A stretch of 64,000 nt of DNA, from positions 11,014,017 to 11,078,016 of the forward strand of contig JABBOT010000009.1 in the NCBI GenBank assembly GCA_016165875.1. Reading direction: 5' to 3'. Both the position numbers and the translations under genes were made by a program. Origin of the DNA: Acanthopleura granulata. Its lineage: Eukaryota; Mollusca; Polyplacophora; Chitonida; Chitonidae. The notes beneath the pieces were generated by a model, which made no database searches, was not told the origin of the DNA, and saw only the letters and a list, made by a program, of their open reading frames with translations. The stretch's first letter is position 1; each line of letters starts with the position of its first letter. This document shows, piece after piece, positions 22,700-33,629 of the stretch.

Positions 22700-23470
22700 A
22701 TAGTAAAGCTAAGTATCGTGTCATCGGTAATATAAAGACATGTTTTCACCACCTTTCAGTTATGCATATTTGTGATACATATAATACTGTGTTTATATAT
22801 ATTTTAATTCTCTTTCATAAACATTTACGGGCAAATGAATTGGTGTTACACAGACACGTGTGTATTACTAACAACGGTACAGTACTAAGGCTGTCCGAGC
22901 GTCTGCGAAGAAAGAAAACGCAAAACCGTGATATATGCCAATTTAAAACTCCTGAAATATACCCCGAAACAACAAGCATTTATTGCCATTCCATGTATAC
23001 GTTCATATTTTGCAATTAAGGGCTTCGGCAATATGCAATCTGATTTACACGCACAGCATTAAGGACACATCACGAATTGTCCCATGTAAATAGGAACAAA
23101 TAAATGATACCGTAAACACTGATAGCCTACTAAACATGCTAATTTTGCGCTTTTGCGCAAGAAATGCAACATTTTGAATATCAAATGATTAAGCATGGAC
23201 GCTTTAGCATCAGTAATCTAGTCCGGTATACTTAAAACAGACCCTTCAGTCAACCCTTCAAGATGTTATTAACACAAGCACTGATACATTCTTCATGCAA
23301 ATCAGTAATTTTGAGGTAGGTTTACAAGTGTACGCCCCATACATGTACTATGATATACTGAACCTCGTTGTCCTTGACAAAATGAGCTATTGTATATAAC
23401 CATTTTTGCTCCACATTGTCATAAATATCCGGGGATCTTTTTCACAAAGAGCACTTAGGGATTTGTGCCA
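22700..23470. other. AT-rich intergenic, nothing seen
   Basis: Non-repetitive AT-rich sequence with no coding or array signal. Confidence 0.55.
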
Positions 23471-23473
23471 TGA

Positions 23474-23570
23474 TTATTTATTTGATTGTCATTTTACGCC
23501 CAACTCAAAAATATTTTACTTATACGACGGCGGCCAGCATTATAATGGGGGCGGGGAGGGGGCAGAGAGA
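23474..23570 (-). mobile_element. tRNA-derived SINE, 5'-truncated
   Basis: It has a short TTTA tail, TTGTCATTTTACGCCCAACT, CAAAAATATTTTACTTATAC, GACGGCGGCCAGCATTATAA and a G-expanded GGGGGCGGGGAGGGGGCAGA. Confidence 0.85.
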
Positions 23571-24059
23571 AAGCTGGATGGCATGCCAACATGTTATGGT
23601 AGTTATACAACGCCATGTCCGATGTGTGAAAGGACCCAAGCTTTTTGTTTAAACGATTACGGTGAATGCATCTGTTACTTCAGACGACGACAAAAGTTTT
23701 ATAAACGGTAGGTACTTAGATTATCAGGGGTTACATTTTCTTGATTAATGCCTACCTGTGAGATATCAATATTTTGTGCATAAGTATTATAAATCTAAGG
23801 CACAAGAAAACAGAAACTGAAACGGAAAAATAAGAATAACATTCAAAACAGTTTATTTGTATAAGTCTTTTGCAAATACAGAGATACTTTCAGACACGTG
23901 AAAGTCGGAATACGAATGCCACACAATTCTCCAAGAGGACATAACGAAAATGCAAGTCTTCTTTATGCAAATCGCAAAAGCATTAAGAAGAATTAAGATA
24001 GAATATAGATTTGAATGGTGGTATTAAACATTTTGAGAACAGCAAAGGTTGTTTGAGTA

Positions 24060-24205
24060 ATTATCTTAACATTGTAACGATATATCTGCTATTAATGTAA
24101 ACGTGTTTAACCAGAATTGTTTCATGCTATAACAAGATATCATATGTGATTTATACTTTGAAAGCGTGTGAAGGCAATGGCGCAGTTTAGACTGCGAACT
24201 CATTG
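24060..24205. repeat. Degenerate ~65-bp tandem repeat, part 1
   Basis: About two units are present, with a loose consensus TTGTTTTAATGCYRTAACA - ATATCATATSTGAYATTAAT - RAAGGTGTG. Related units recur at 24520-24715 and 25365-25640. Confidence 0.5.
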
Positions 24206-24211
24206 GTAACT

Positions 24212-24506
24212 GGAGATAAAAATATTTTTACAGCACCATGTGACTTGTCAAAATTGTCAGGCAACCTTTGTTCACATTAAATTATGGATCATCTGTCTCG
24301 CTGTGTTCCAGAGGCACAAATGCTACCACTTTCCTTCAGAAACTTCTCAAGTTCTTTCAACTCCTCACTTTTCTGAATCATTCGTCTACTCAGAATATAT
24401 TCGTGAAACTTTTTTTCAGGCGGCAATATGGTAGTACATGCAATCAGAACTAGATAACTAATATTTCTGACAAGTCACATGGTAGAGTAGGATTTCCCTT
24501 ATCTCC
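24212..24506. mobile_element. MITE-like element with ~39-bp terminal inverted repeats
   Basis: The left end at 24212-24250 and the right end at 24468-24506 are inverted copies. The inner 16 bp match exactly (ACCATGTGACTTGTCA against TGACAAGTCACATGGT), as does the outermost GGAGATAA; the middle is imperfect. The 295-bp element sits between units of the ~65-bp array. ORFs of 61-64 codons inside it have no transposase motif. I see no clear flanking duplication. Confidence 0.7.
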
Positions 24507-24519
24507 AGCGATAAACTCG

Positions 24520-24715
24520 AAATTCACCTATTGCTTTAACACAACAACATTATGCCATATCTGTCATTAACATGAAGGTTAGTGTCGGTAATTGTTTTAA
24601 TGCCGTAACATTATGTGACAGCAATATGTGATATAAACACGAAGATGTGTGACAGTGTTGTTCATACCATAACAACATATTATATCTGCCACGTAAAGGT
24701 GTGACAGTTAAAGTG
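24520..24715. repeat. Degenerate ~65-bp tandem repeat, part 2
   Basis: Three units are readable, each with a TAACA(n)ATAT...CTG block and an ending like AGATGTGTGACAG or AAAGGTGTGACAG. The last contains a perfect T-box half-site AGGTGTGA at 24697-24704. Confidence 0.55.
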
Positions 24716-24719
24716 AAAG

Positions 24720-25364
24720 ACAGCTCACGCTCTAAGTTAAGTTTGCCAAAAGGTTGAACAATATTATTTTCGTTTCGGTAAATGAATTTTTTCTAACAGC
24801 GGCTGCGATAGCAAAAACTGATATTTGACCGTGCTCCATCGACTAGCATGAAACGCCGCCATTGTGTCCAGGCTCTGACGTAATTCTTCCAAGCTCGGAA
24901 CACTCTTGTCACCCGAGACTGTAGTAAGCTACTAGGGTTCTGTTTGTAACTTAACTATATATGTCAATTTATAGCATAAAATGATCAAGAAACTCACTAC
25001 CGCCACAACAAAATGGTCTGGAAATACTTGTCAGTGTTGTTCACTCTTGTACTTGTTATAATTAAATCATATAACATTAAAACTGTGAGCCGTCCCTATG
25101 TTATTACATGTTACATTGACAGACAACTCATGTACGTCACAGCTTATAAACAGCTGATATCTCCTAGCTCTCTGTTTGGTCAGGCCATTGTAAGCTTAAA
25201 AGCATGGTGCCCTAAGATCTCCAGTCGGCAGCACAATACCCCACACTTTAACCGGAGATAATTCAGCAACGAATTCATACAATTTCAAACAGCTTTTTGC
25301 ATTCAAGAGAGAAATTTATAATCAATTTAATGAACAGTACCTCAGTCATAAGCTGTCTTTTACT
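24720..25364. other. Intergenic, nothing seen
   Basis: Unique AT-rich sequence between array segments. An 82-codon ORF at 25013-25261 has no recognisable motif. Confidence 0.5.
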
Positions 25365-25640
25365 TTAATTGTTTTAATACTGTAATAGTAAATACCATAT
25401 CTGACATTAATTCCAAGGTGTGTTGTAGTTGTTCCGCTAATACCTTAACAAAGTGTCATATGTGACATTGATACTCAGTGATTGTATATTGTAACAATAA
25501 GTCATCTCTGACATTTGCATAAAGTTGTTTCAGTACAGTTATTTAGATAAGAAACTTTCCTTCTCTCCGTCACAATAACACGGCTTTTACTGAATGTCTT
25601 CTGCCTGTAACTCTTATATTTCATATCATAACAATGCGAT
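25365..25640. repeat. Degenerate ~65-bp tandem repeat, part 3
   Basis: Units contain ACCATATCTGACATTAATTC, CAAGGTGTGTTG and GTGTCATATGTGACATTGAT, matching the pattern of parts 1 and 2. Confidence 0.5.
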
Positions 25641-26804
25641 CACTAGTCACTTGAGCTTAATTTGTGCCTTTCTCAAGTGTGTCTTACGTGCGTACCCAAG
25701 GTTAAGTTCATAGACAGGACACACTTGTATAAAGCCGTCTTAAAGTTACGAGAACGTAGCTGTCATGGCGACGTAATGCTTACAGTGCTGGTTGCCACGG
25801 TAGTTATGTGCTGATAATGTTAAGAGGACTTCGTGCAAGTGGGCCCTGCACACTGAGCCACGGCAGTTACCCAACTGACCAAGGGAAGCTTGCTTCCTGT
25901 CACAACGTCAGCGGCTATGCATTGTGTTTTATTATTCAGTGACATGACACGGCTATGATATTACAACTTTCTGTGACCTACCTGTTGACGAGAAATAACG
26001 TCAAATTTAGGTATGTAGATAAATGTACTATTGCAACTGAACAAAGAAATGAACTACTCCATGCAACTGTTTCTAAAGTAAATAAATATTGCAAAGTTTC
26101 CATTTTAGCAACCAGTTTATGTTTAAAATGAATGGAAATGGCAATGTTACAAGATGAAATATCAAAGATGAAATCAAGATACAGAGACAATTAGAGAAAT
26201 TCAAATGACCAGAAGACCTTATATATAATTGAATGGAATGCTCGAAAAGTATTACTTAATGTGACACAAAAGTTTTGCGCAGTTAAACAATCTGCACGAA
26301 CACCATGCAACGGATACTATTTTTCATAGTGATTTCAGATGAGTACAGTACAATTTTTGTTTTGATTCTAGTCCTTCGCTGAAACTTTCTTTCAGTGTTG
26401 AATAACACGGATGAATTCAAGTGCTGAATAAAAACATCCAGATATATCGGTACCACATGTTGTAGACAAGCCAAACATTATCAAATGTCTTAATTTGTAC
26501 ATTTTGCCCATCGTTTCCTCAATATTAAAAAAAAAACAGTTAAAACAAAACCAAATTTACAGTATGTACTCAATACCAGAATACATGAGCCCAAGATAAA
26601 TATAATAATTTATTTGATACCTCTTGTACTTTTGACAAAAATATCATACTGAAAAAACTTCTTTCTAAATTCAGAAATGGTAATGGTAAGAAGTCTGTAA
26701 CAATTTGACAAGGAAGATTGTTCGTTATCGAAGGTGTGATATTCTGAATCCTATTGTTAAAATATAACCACACTACAGGTCCTCAGTGTTATGCCAATAG
26801 CTCA

Positions 26805-26970
26805 CCATTATCTCGGCATTTTATTTAGTTATTTATAGGTTATTTAGGCCCCACTCACTATTAACTCACTACTGACGGGCCTATAACTCACCACTATCTC
26901 ACCATCTGCTCACCACCTGCTGACTACTGGCGCATCAGTAGCTCACCATTAGCTCGCCACTGGCTCAAAT
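26805..26970. repeat. Degenerate 11-bp tandem repeat (CTCACCACTAG-like)
   Basis: Units such as CTCACCACTAT, CTCACCATCTG, CTCACCACCTG and CTCACCATTAG follow each other with occasional longer insertions. Confidence 0.7.
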
Positions 26971-27411
26971 TTACCGGGGCTTCTAGCTGTCCACAACCTT
27001 CCACTAGGCTCCTGCTGATACGTGACCACGCAATTCAGTGGGCACCTTAAAGGCACGCCATTGACAGGCTATTGGCGAGCTTCTGGAAAGCTCCTACTCA
27101 ATTTTCCTTCTTTCACGTACTCCGGCATGATAATACCTGATAATTTGAGCGACTTTATATACGTTACAATGGTTAAGGTACAGGTAAACGGAACGGAGAT
27201 TGAATAGCACTTTGTAGCTTGACAATGTGATGTTGGCGTAAGAAACAATTCTTTAACGAAAAATTCGTGAGTGTCACATGTTGTGAAAGATAAAAGCATT
27301 TCCTCTCATTTTGCCAGATAATTAAGAGTATGCAATGGACTGTTAAACTATTTTAGGTTAGTCAGGTTATTTAGGTAACGGTACTCTCCCAGTGGCAATC
27401 GTCGGTTTCTA

Positions 27412-27473
27412 TGACATCACATCCGTCCCACTACTTCCGGCTGAGCTGATTGGTACCTGTTGAAATTACGTCA
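27412..27473. promoter_or_regulatory. CRE/ETS/CCAAT motif cluster (promoter-like)
   Basis: TGACATCA (27412-27419), ACTTCCGG (27433-27440), ATTGG (27449-27453, reverse CCAAT) and TTACGTCA (27466-27473) lie within 62 bp. Such clusters are typical of TATA-less promoters, but no first exon is identifiable here. Confidence 0.3.
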
Positions 27474-28744
27474 TCGTGGCGTTGGTCCCTTTAACCCTGG
27501 TCCCACACTGTCCCCAGCCCATTGCTCATTGTCGGTGTTCACAGAGCCTGCAAAAAAATCGATCAATCATTGTTTCACAGATTAATGCACGACAAAGTTG
27601 ACTAATCTGAGTAGTTTGACTGATAGATTTATTCACTGACTGACAGCTTCGTTTGGCAAAGTGTGTGTTTCACTGAGTTACTGATTTACTCTTTGGTAAA
27701 TGCCCCTACTTTTATCGTTAATTACCGATTTCACTTCGTAAGGCACGAAAAACACTTGGCTCACACTACACCGGATTTCGAATCTTCGATATCAGCGTCG
27801 CAAACCTGGTAATGCAGGATAACCGGTCAAAACATTTGCACAAAACCCTCGTGCAGACCAAAAATCCACTGTAGGTCCAAGCCTCAAGAAGAACATAAGT
27901 CTTAATCTGATGTTATGTGTATTAATATCATCAATCTAATTCAAGCGCTTTCCATGAAAGACAACAGACCCACGCGGGGACACTAATTAGACAAATAGAG
28001 TGAGCCGGAAAAAATGGAATGCACTCTTTCACAGACATGTGTTAGGTTCCGCGAATATCCTATCTTCAATCACGCCAGATATTACAGTGACCCCTGGTGC
28101 AGTGAGCCCGCAAACTGCCTCCGGGTTGTCGAACCTTTTCTTCACGTGCTTTAATCTCCAGGTATAGACAGCTAGCGTTTATGAGATCAGGTTACCGTTT
28201 CTTTGTTAAAACCTTCATATTCGCCAAAAGATTAGTCCGCATCGCTTTAGTTCAATTGACCCTATATTAAAGTGGCTACTGTGATAAGATTTAGCGTCGA
28301 CTCTCGCCGCCTTTGGCAACGACTTCCGTATTTGTGTTCGTTCCGGTTTTCAAACACACGCGCGTTCAAGTTACAAACTTCCTCGAGGACACCCTTTTAT
28401 TGTCATTAACCCGGGGGTGGAGATACAGAGACAAAGATTTCGTGAACGACAGCAAATCAGAAAGACGATAAAAAAAAATGTGTGCTCATAATACTGCACA
28501 CGGTATTGTGGCTAATCTCTGAAACTGTAAGTCCCTTTAAAGAATTCCAACCAAATGAGGTGGTACAGAACGCGCAATAGCCAACCGGCCATATTTAATC
28601 AATGTACAGTAAAGTGTCAAAACGTTTTATTTTCATTGCACATGAAGGGCTATTAAATTGATATGACCAAGCAAAGCTTCAATTTATTTTAATATTTGTC
28701 TGAACCTACTTTAACACTACACTCAAGATGTGATCACTTAATAT

Positions 28745-29790
28745 AAACGTTGGGGCTAGGTTCATGAGTGGCGGAACTCGAAGTGTCCGCAATAACACCC
28801 TGAACTTTGGCAAGCTATAATGGCGAACTTTTCCACGAGTAACATGGCATGTTGATGGAAGCCAAGTGACGCCAAGCGACCGTCATACCAGACCATAAGG
28901 AGGAATCATTCAAGTTCTGCCAAAAGTATATAGGACCTTCAAATTTGGGGTACATATACATTAGGCTTTGGAGAATATTTTGCAGTATAAACCCACAGCA
29001 TCGGTAATACACAACCACATTTATCGGATGTTCATCTTCCTTTTTGGAACTACATATCTCCCTCCAAGTCCGCAGCTCCAGCAGATATAAATGTACTGGA
29101 AACAATCCTTGGAATGCTGTCTATACAGTGCTACCAAATTATGCACAAGCAAACAGTCCCAACTTCGTGTAAAACTATAAATCAAAACACCTACACCAAA
29201 TGCCATTTCCATGCACGCGCAGTATGGAATTGCGTTGACATTCAAAACCTATTAGTGGCACCATGTTTACAATTTTTAACGAAGTCAAACATATGCACTG
29301 AGCGCAGTCTAGCTAATATCCACCCGGTTTGTTTGCAAAACAATGTTTTTCAGAACAACAGTAAGCAATGTTGGTTTGTCAATGAGCCAAGTTAGGGACC
29401 GGGGTGCGAACTGAAAACAGGATACTTTTCACCATGTTGTTCTTGTCTCGAGGACACCGCGGAATGATATGACCTACAGGGAGAACAGCTGTTAAAATCT
29501 TTGTTATTTCGAAGGTTGGATCTGTTGCTGTGTGTAAATATCAGTAGCACTGTGAAGAGGAATATCCCATGAATGTTTCCAGCATATTCTTACCGCTGTT
29601 GGTGCTGAGGATATGAATACAACACACAAAGAGTGTGTTGACAATTTTGTAATTCTGTTGTCCTTTAAGCTGTACTGCTTATTTGTGTTGCGAAATTTTC
29701 CCCATGTATTATCTTGATATGACCACACACTTCATGGGCATTTATGACTAGGTTATAAAATGAGAGGTAAAAGCGTGACAGCACCTTCAA
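28745..29790 (+). repeat. Dispersed repeat family 1, copy B
   Basis: This stretch aligns by eye, with gaps, along nearly its whole length with the reverse complement of 59507-60745. Shared blocks include CTTTGGAGAAT(A/G)TTTTGCAGTA (around 28970), AGCTCCAGCA (around 29080), AATGTTTTTCAG (around 29343), GATCTGTTGCT (around 29519), and CATATTCTTACCGCTGTTGG (around 29582; copy A has one mismatch). Open frames on either strand (74-96 codons) are not conserved between copies, so I do not call a protein. The biological nature is unknown; the strand given is arbitrary. Confidence 0.7.
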
Positions 29791-29867
29791 TTTGTATGAA
29801 ACTGCACGACCAATGTTCTATGACTGGTCTTCTGGGACCCTGCTTTTCAAAATATATTATGAACTCA

Positions 29868-30029
29868 AGTTCAGCTCAGGCTGGCATCCTCTCCGGCCGA
29901 ACATACGTGCGGAGGTCTCCCAGCACCCTTAGAATGGCAGTGGATTTTCCCCGGTTTCCTCCATCCATAATCTTCGTATAAGTGAAATATTCCTGAGTAT
30001 TGCGTTAAACACGAATCCAATAAATAATT
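29868..30029 (+). mobile_element. tRNA-derived SINE, 5'-truncated
   Basis: GCTCAGGCTGGCATCCTCTC, CGGCCGAACATACGTGCGGA, CCCGGTTTCCTCCATCCATA, TTCGTATAAGTGAAATATTC and a short AATA tail. It forms a tail-to-tail pair with the next copy. Confidence 0.9.
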
Positions 30030-30111
30030 TTACCGTTTATTAGTGATGTAAGGATGTCGTATTCCACTATTACAGTATATATGTAAAACAATTTGAGTTC
30101 ACCTTACTTCA

Positions 30112-30297
30112 TTGTACGACAGTGGTCAGCATTATGGTGGGAGGAAACCAGGCAACCCACGACCGTCCGCAGGTTACTTGCATCCTTCCCACATACAGCC
30201 GGAGAGGAAGCCAGCATGCGCTGGACTTGAACTCACGTGCAGCGAATGCATTGGTGGGAGGCCAGCGCGCTAACCGACTGAGCCACGGAGGCCTCCG
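30112..30297 (-). mobile_element. tRNA-derived SINE with intact tRNA head, 3' tail lost
   Basis: Read on the - strand it begins GGAGGCCTCCGTGGCTCAGT (box A region), then CGGTTAGCGCGCTGG and the box B-like TGAGTTCAAGTCC. The body with GCTGGCTTCCTCTCCGGCTG, GTGGGAAGGATG and GTGGTTTCCTCCCACCATAAT-like sequence follows. The 3' block is truncated at GTCGTACAATG. Confidence 0.9.
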
Positions 30298-30299
30298 TT

Positions 30300-33040
30300 C
30301 TTTAAATGGGCCTGGTCAGTATCGACAAGTGGTACGCGAGTGGCAAACGAACGACGGATTTCACCCTACCTAAGATATTCATTTTATCTGCCGTATATAT
30401 ACCGTTAGTTAATTTCCGGTGAGTCGTTGATGGAGGGGAACAACAGCGCTTGGTCCTGACTCTTGGGAGGAGCCCCACCGGATAAGGACCCCTCTAAAGC
30501 TCCGCTTCTGCCCACGCTGCTTGACCCCGAACTACTGCTTAGCGTCTCACAGATTTCTCTATAAATTTCTGAAAAGCCAAATTGATTTCATTTAAAACTA
30601 GTAATAATTGATAATGAAATGAGCAAGATAAAATATCGTTTAAGCACCACATCCCGCCCCATTCACGACCGGAAATATGGAAGAAATATTAACAAAGCAA
30701 ACCATGGCAGTGCATGACACAAATTACATTTAATTGTTAGTTCACAGAGTAACCAGTTTTAATATTACACATCCTATGTGAAAGTTAGTACATTGGAACT
30801 AACACAATTCCAACTCTTTGTCAAAGAAAAATCTGCACACTTCATAGACTTTCATTTAGATCATATCATTTACAGTAAGCAATCGCATGTACATGTATTT
30901 ATTCAAGATTTACTGGATTTGGACATCAGACGGTACTTCTGAATATTTAACCTTATTGAAAGTGGGGGGAGAAGGCAGTACCCGGTAGAAACTACAGTCC
31001 TTGGTCAGTAACCCTACAAATCAAAATGTAGTCGAGTCAGCGGAAACCGGATTCGAGCAAGCGACTTACATAAAGTTAAATCAGCCTTGACTGGATTTGA
31101 ACTCCACTCACTTGTGCACGCTCGAGAGAAAGAATGATAGTGTGATTTGAAAGTTTTTCTAGGCAGTACTCTCTGTTATAGTATCAGATCTGTGGCCAGC
31201 GCGTGTAAAGTTACAAGCCCATCGTGACAGCTAACAGGAAGAGCATATAAAGCCAAGGGTCCCGAATTCGGTGGACATTTGTTCCATTTCCTCATGTCGA
31301 CCAAACAACATCCGACCTGGCCGTCGCGAATTGGCCCGGAAGTCTGACTTGACGGTCTTTCCATTAAAACAATAGAGCTTTGGTTTCCTTGCGAGACACA
31401 CTATCCCTGAAGGTATCGCCTGTCGAGCGCACACAGCCGCCGCTCCACCATGCATTCTCAGCCCCTTCAGTTGTTCAACTCATGCCCGATTACTAGTCGT
31501 CAGATCTGGTTTTGGTCGACACAAACCATGGCGAAATTGCCAGCTCGCTCGAATGATAACCAGCGAAGAAAAACCAGGCGGGTTATCATATGTCGTTGTA
31601 TAATGACTTGGTCACATGTGATCCAACGTGGCTGGCTGGAGATCACGGCGAGGGTTTGGTGATTGGCGTTCCGCTAGGGTTTGGTGATCGGCGTTCGTTG
31701 TGATAATTAAGAACATCTGTCCTTAGGTACAGGTACTGGTAAATTGTCAAGCAGACAGTGGTACAAATTTCAACATATGGAATGATACTCGCTATTCCAT
31801 CAAAGTTATGTGACTTATGATTATTCTTAATATGCCCAGACATGCTGGAAATGACGAGATCCGCAGTCTAAAAAGAACTTATCCCAAATAAGGCACTGCA
31901 AAGTCAAAGCCCGCCATTACAAAGAAGTACCTCTAACAGCACATACCACATCCACAATACTGTTCTGCGCCTTCTTTAAGCGGTTTCTTATGAGAGAGTA
32001 AAGGAAATAACGAGAAATTAGTAAACGATATTATAGAAGTTCAGCAAACCAAAAGAATATACATCCAGATTCCCACAAAGAATATCTATAATGCTAGTAT
32101 ATATATATTCATACACGAATCTAAATTCCTGGTTTCTCGCATCAAAAAATTTAAAAGTTCACTTGAATTGCTTAGCAGAGTTCGACTTAAAATCGATTTC
32201 TACGTCCAACCTCCAAGATTTATTCTTGTGCACCATCGGTGGTGATATATATCTCTCGTTCGTCCCTCTAAAAACTGCACTGTTCTTCATGTGCCGATAA
32301 GTGGAGTATCTTTGTACGTAATTTGCCGTGTTTAATTCGTCAATTTTTATGTTCAAGTAAAAAAAACTTAACTACTGTAGTTTTCTGATTCACTAAATGA
32401 GCAGTGCTTTTCTTGTACTACATCCATGAGTTATAACACATGCTCATATACATCTTGTGTATTTTTAAAAAAACAGCTTCCATAAGAAACGGCAGCTTCT
32501 CCAAATACACCAAGACACCAATTTACCAATGTGCTACCTAATACATTACATCATATATATGTCATCAACTTTTCGTGTGTGTTTATTTGATTCACAGAAC
32601 CAGGAGTTTTCAGCGAATATAAAATGAACAAACAACTTTCAGTGGAGCTAGATTTTCTTCCAGGATACACACAATAAAATGTCTTTTTGGCAGTTTTTCT
32701 TTTTCTGTCTTGTGTAATGACCGTGGTTCTCGAGTACCAGACTAACTTCAACAGGAAATTGTACACGTCGTCTAAGAACTTCGTTCATTATATGTATTTT
32801 ATTCCGTCAAGACATGGTGTTATATAGGGAGTGTTCAATGGCACAGTTTAAGTTTTGCACAAACTGTTCACGTACTGTTCACATGAGGCATTCAGTTCGT
32901 TATTTTTATCTCACTTTTTCGGCATTTGGTGGGTTACAATCTGGGATAGCATCGAGCGTGCGAGACTGGAGCCTTAGCGTGTGGCAGAGCTGCCAAGTGA
33001 GAATCGAAACCGGTTATTACGAAGTTTGGGCTTGCTAAAA
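30300..33040. other. Intergenic, nothing supported
   Basis: Mixed AT-rich sequence. A short fragment at 31083-31125 (GGATTTGAACTCCACTCAC) resembles a SINE box B region but is too short to call. A 23-bp near-duplicate occurs at 31653-31697 (GGTTTGGTGAT...GGCGTTC). ORFs of 62-95 codons carry no motif. Confidence 0.5.
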
Positions 33041-33044
33041 CAAA

Positions 33045-33625
33045 CGGAACCGGACTGAAATCTAGCAGACAGAACCGGGGGATCATCTGACGTGATAATG
33101 AGTGGGGAATTGCCGCCACGGACCATCCACAAGTTAGGCGAAACAAGACGGTGGAAATTAAAGAGGATATGTCGAGACAAAGAAAATAAGAAGTTAGTAA
33201 ACAGCACAATTAGCTGACTACGTTTGTGGACAGCTTGCAGTTAAAACGCACGATTTACAGGCGAAAGCCTATTTCCTTGGGTAGATTATGAACAATTACC
33301 ACGTGGAAATTACAGCCGAATTTGGCAGAGCTTTAATTGGCGGCGAACTCTGAGGTTATCAGTGGATCTCTGTTAAGTAGGGGTTCAGGATGCAGGATTT
33401 CAGTTGTTGACGGCAGAAAACGTGATCTTCATACGGCATGCTCCGGCGCGCTTAACGTTCCGTGCTCCACGCAACCGCGACAGGTCGCAATTACAGCTGT
33501 TCGGGTTGGAGGTGACCGAGATAAAATGCAACAGAATGAAATCTACCACGTCAGCTGTTAAACACAGTGTACCCCGTGCTTCGGCCCGCATCATAAATTC
33601 CCATGTTTCGGCGACAATATAATCA
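33045..33625. other. Candidate regulatory block
   Basis: The block is balanced in composition, CpG-containing and without SINEs or tandem repeats. Motifs include GACGTGATAATGAG, CAATTAGCTGAC, TTACCACGTGGAAATTAC and AATTACAGCTG. Three overlapping ORFs of 72-95 codons on both strands have no motif or splice context, so I regard it as non-coding. Confidence 0.35.
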
Positions 33626-33629
33626 GAAT

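Larger units (their letters stand above)
25645..28740. other. Intergenic, no gene; small array and promoter-like cluster inside
   Basis: It contains the 11-bp array (26805-26970) and a CRE/ETS-motif cluster (27412-27473). The rest is AT-rich and unique-looking. 28060-28420 is more balanced in composition. Short ORFs (60-83 codons) lack motifs. Confidence 0.5.
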
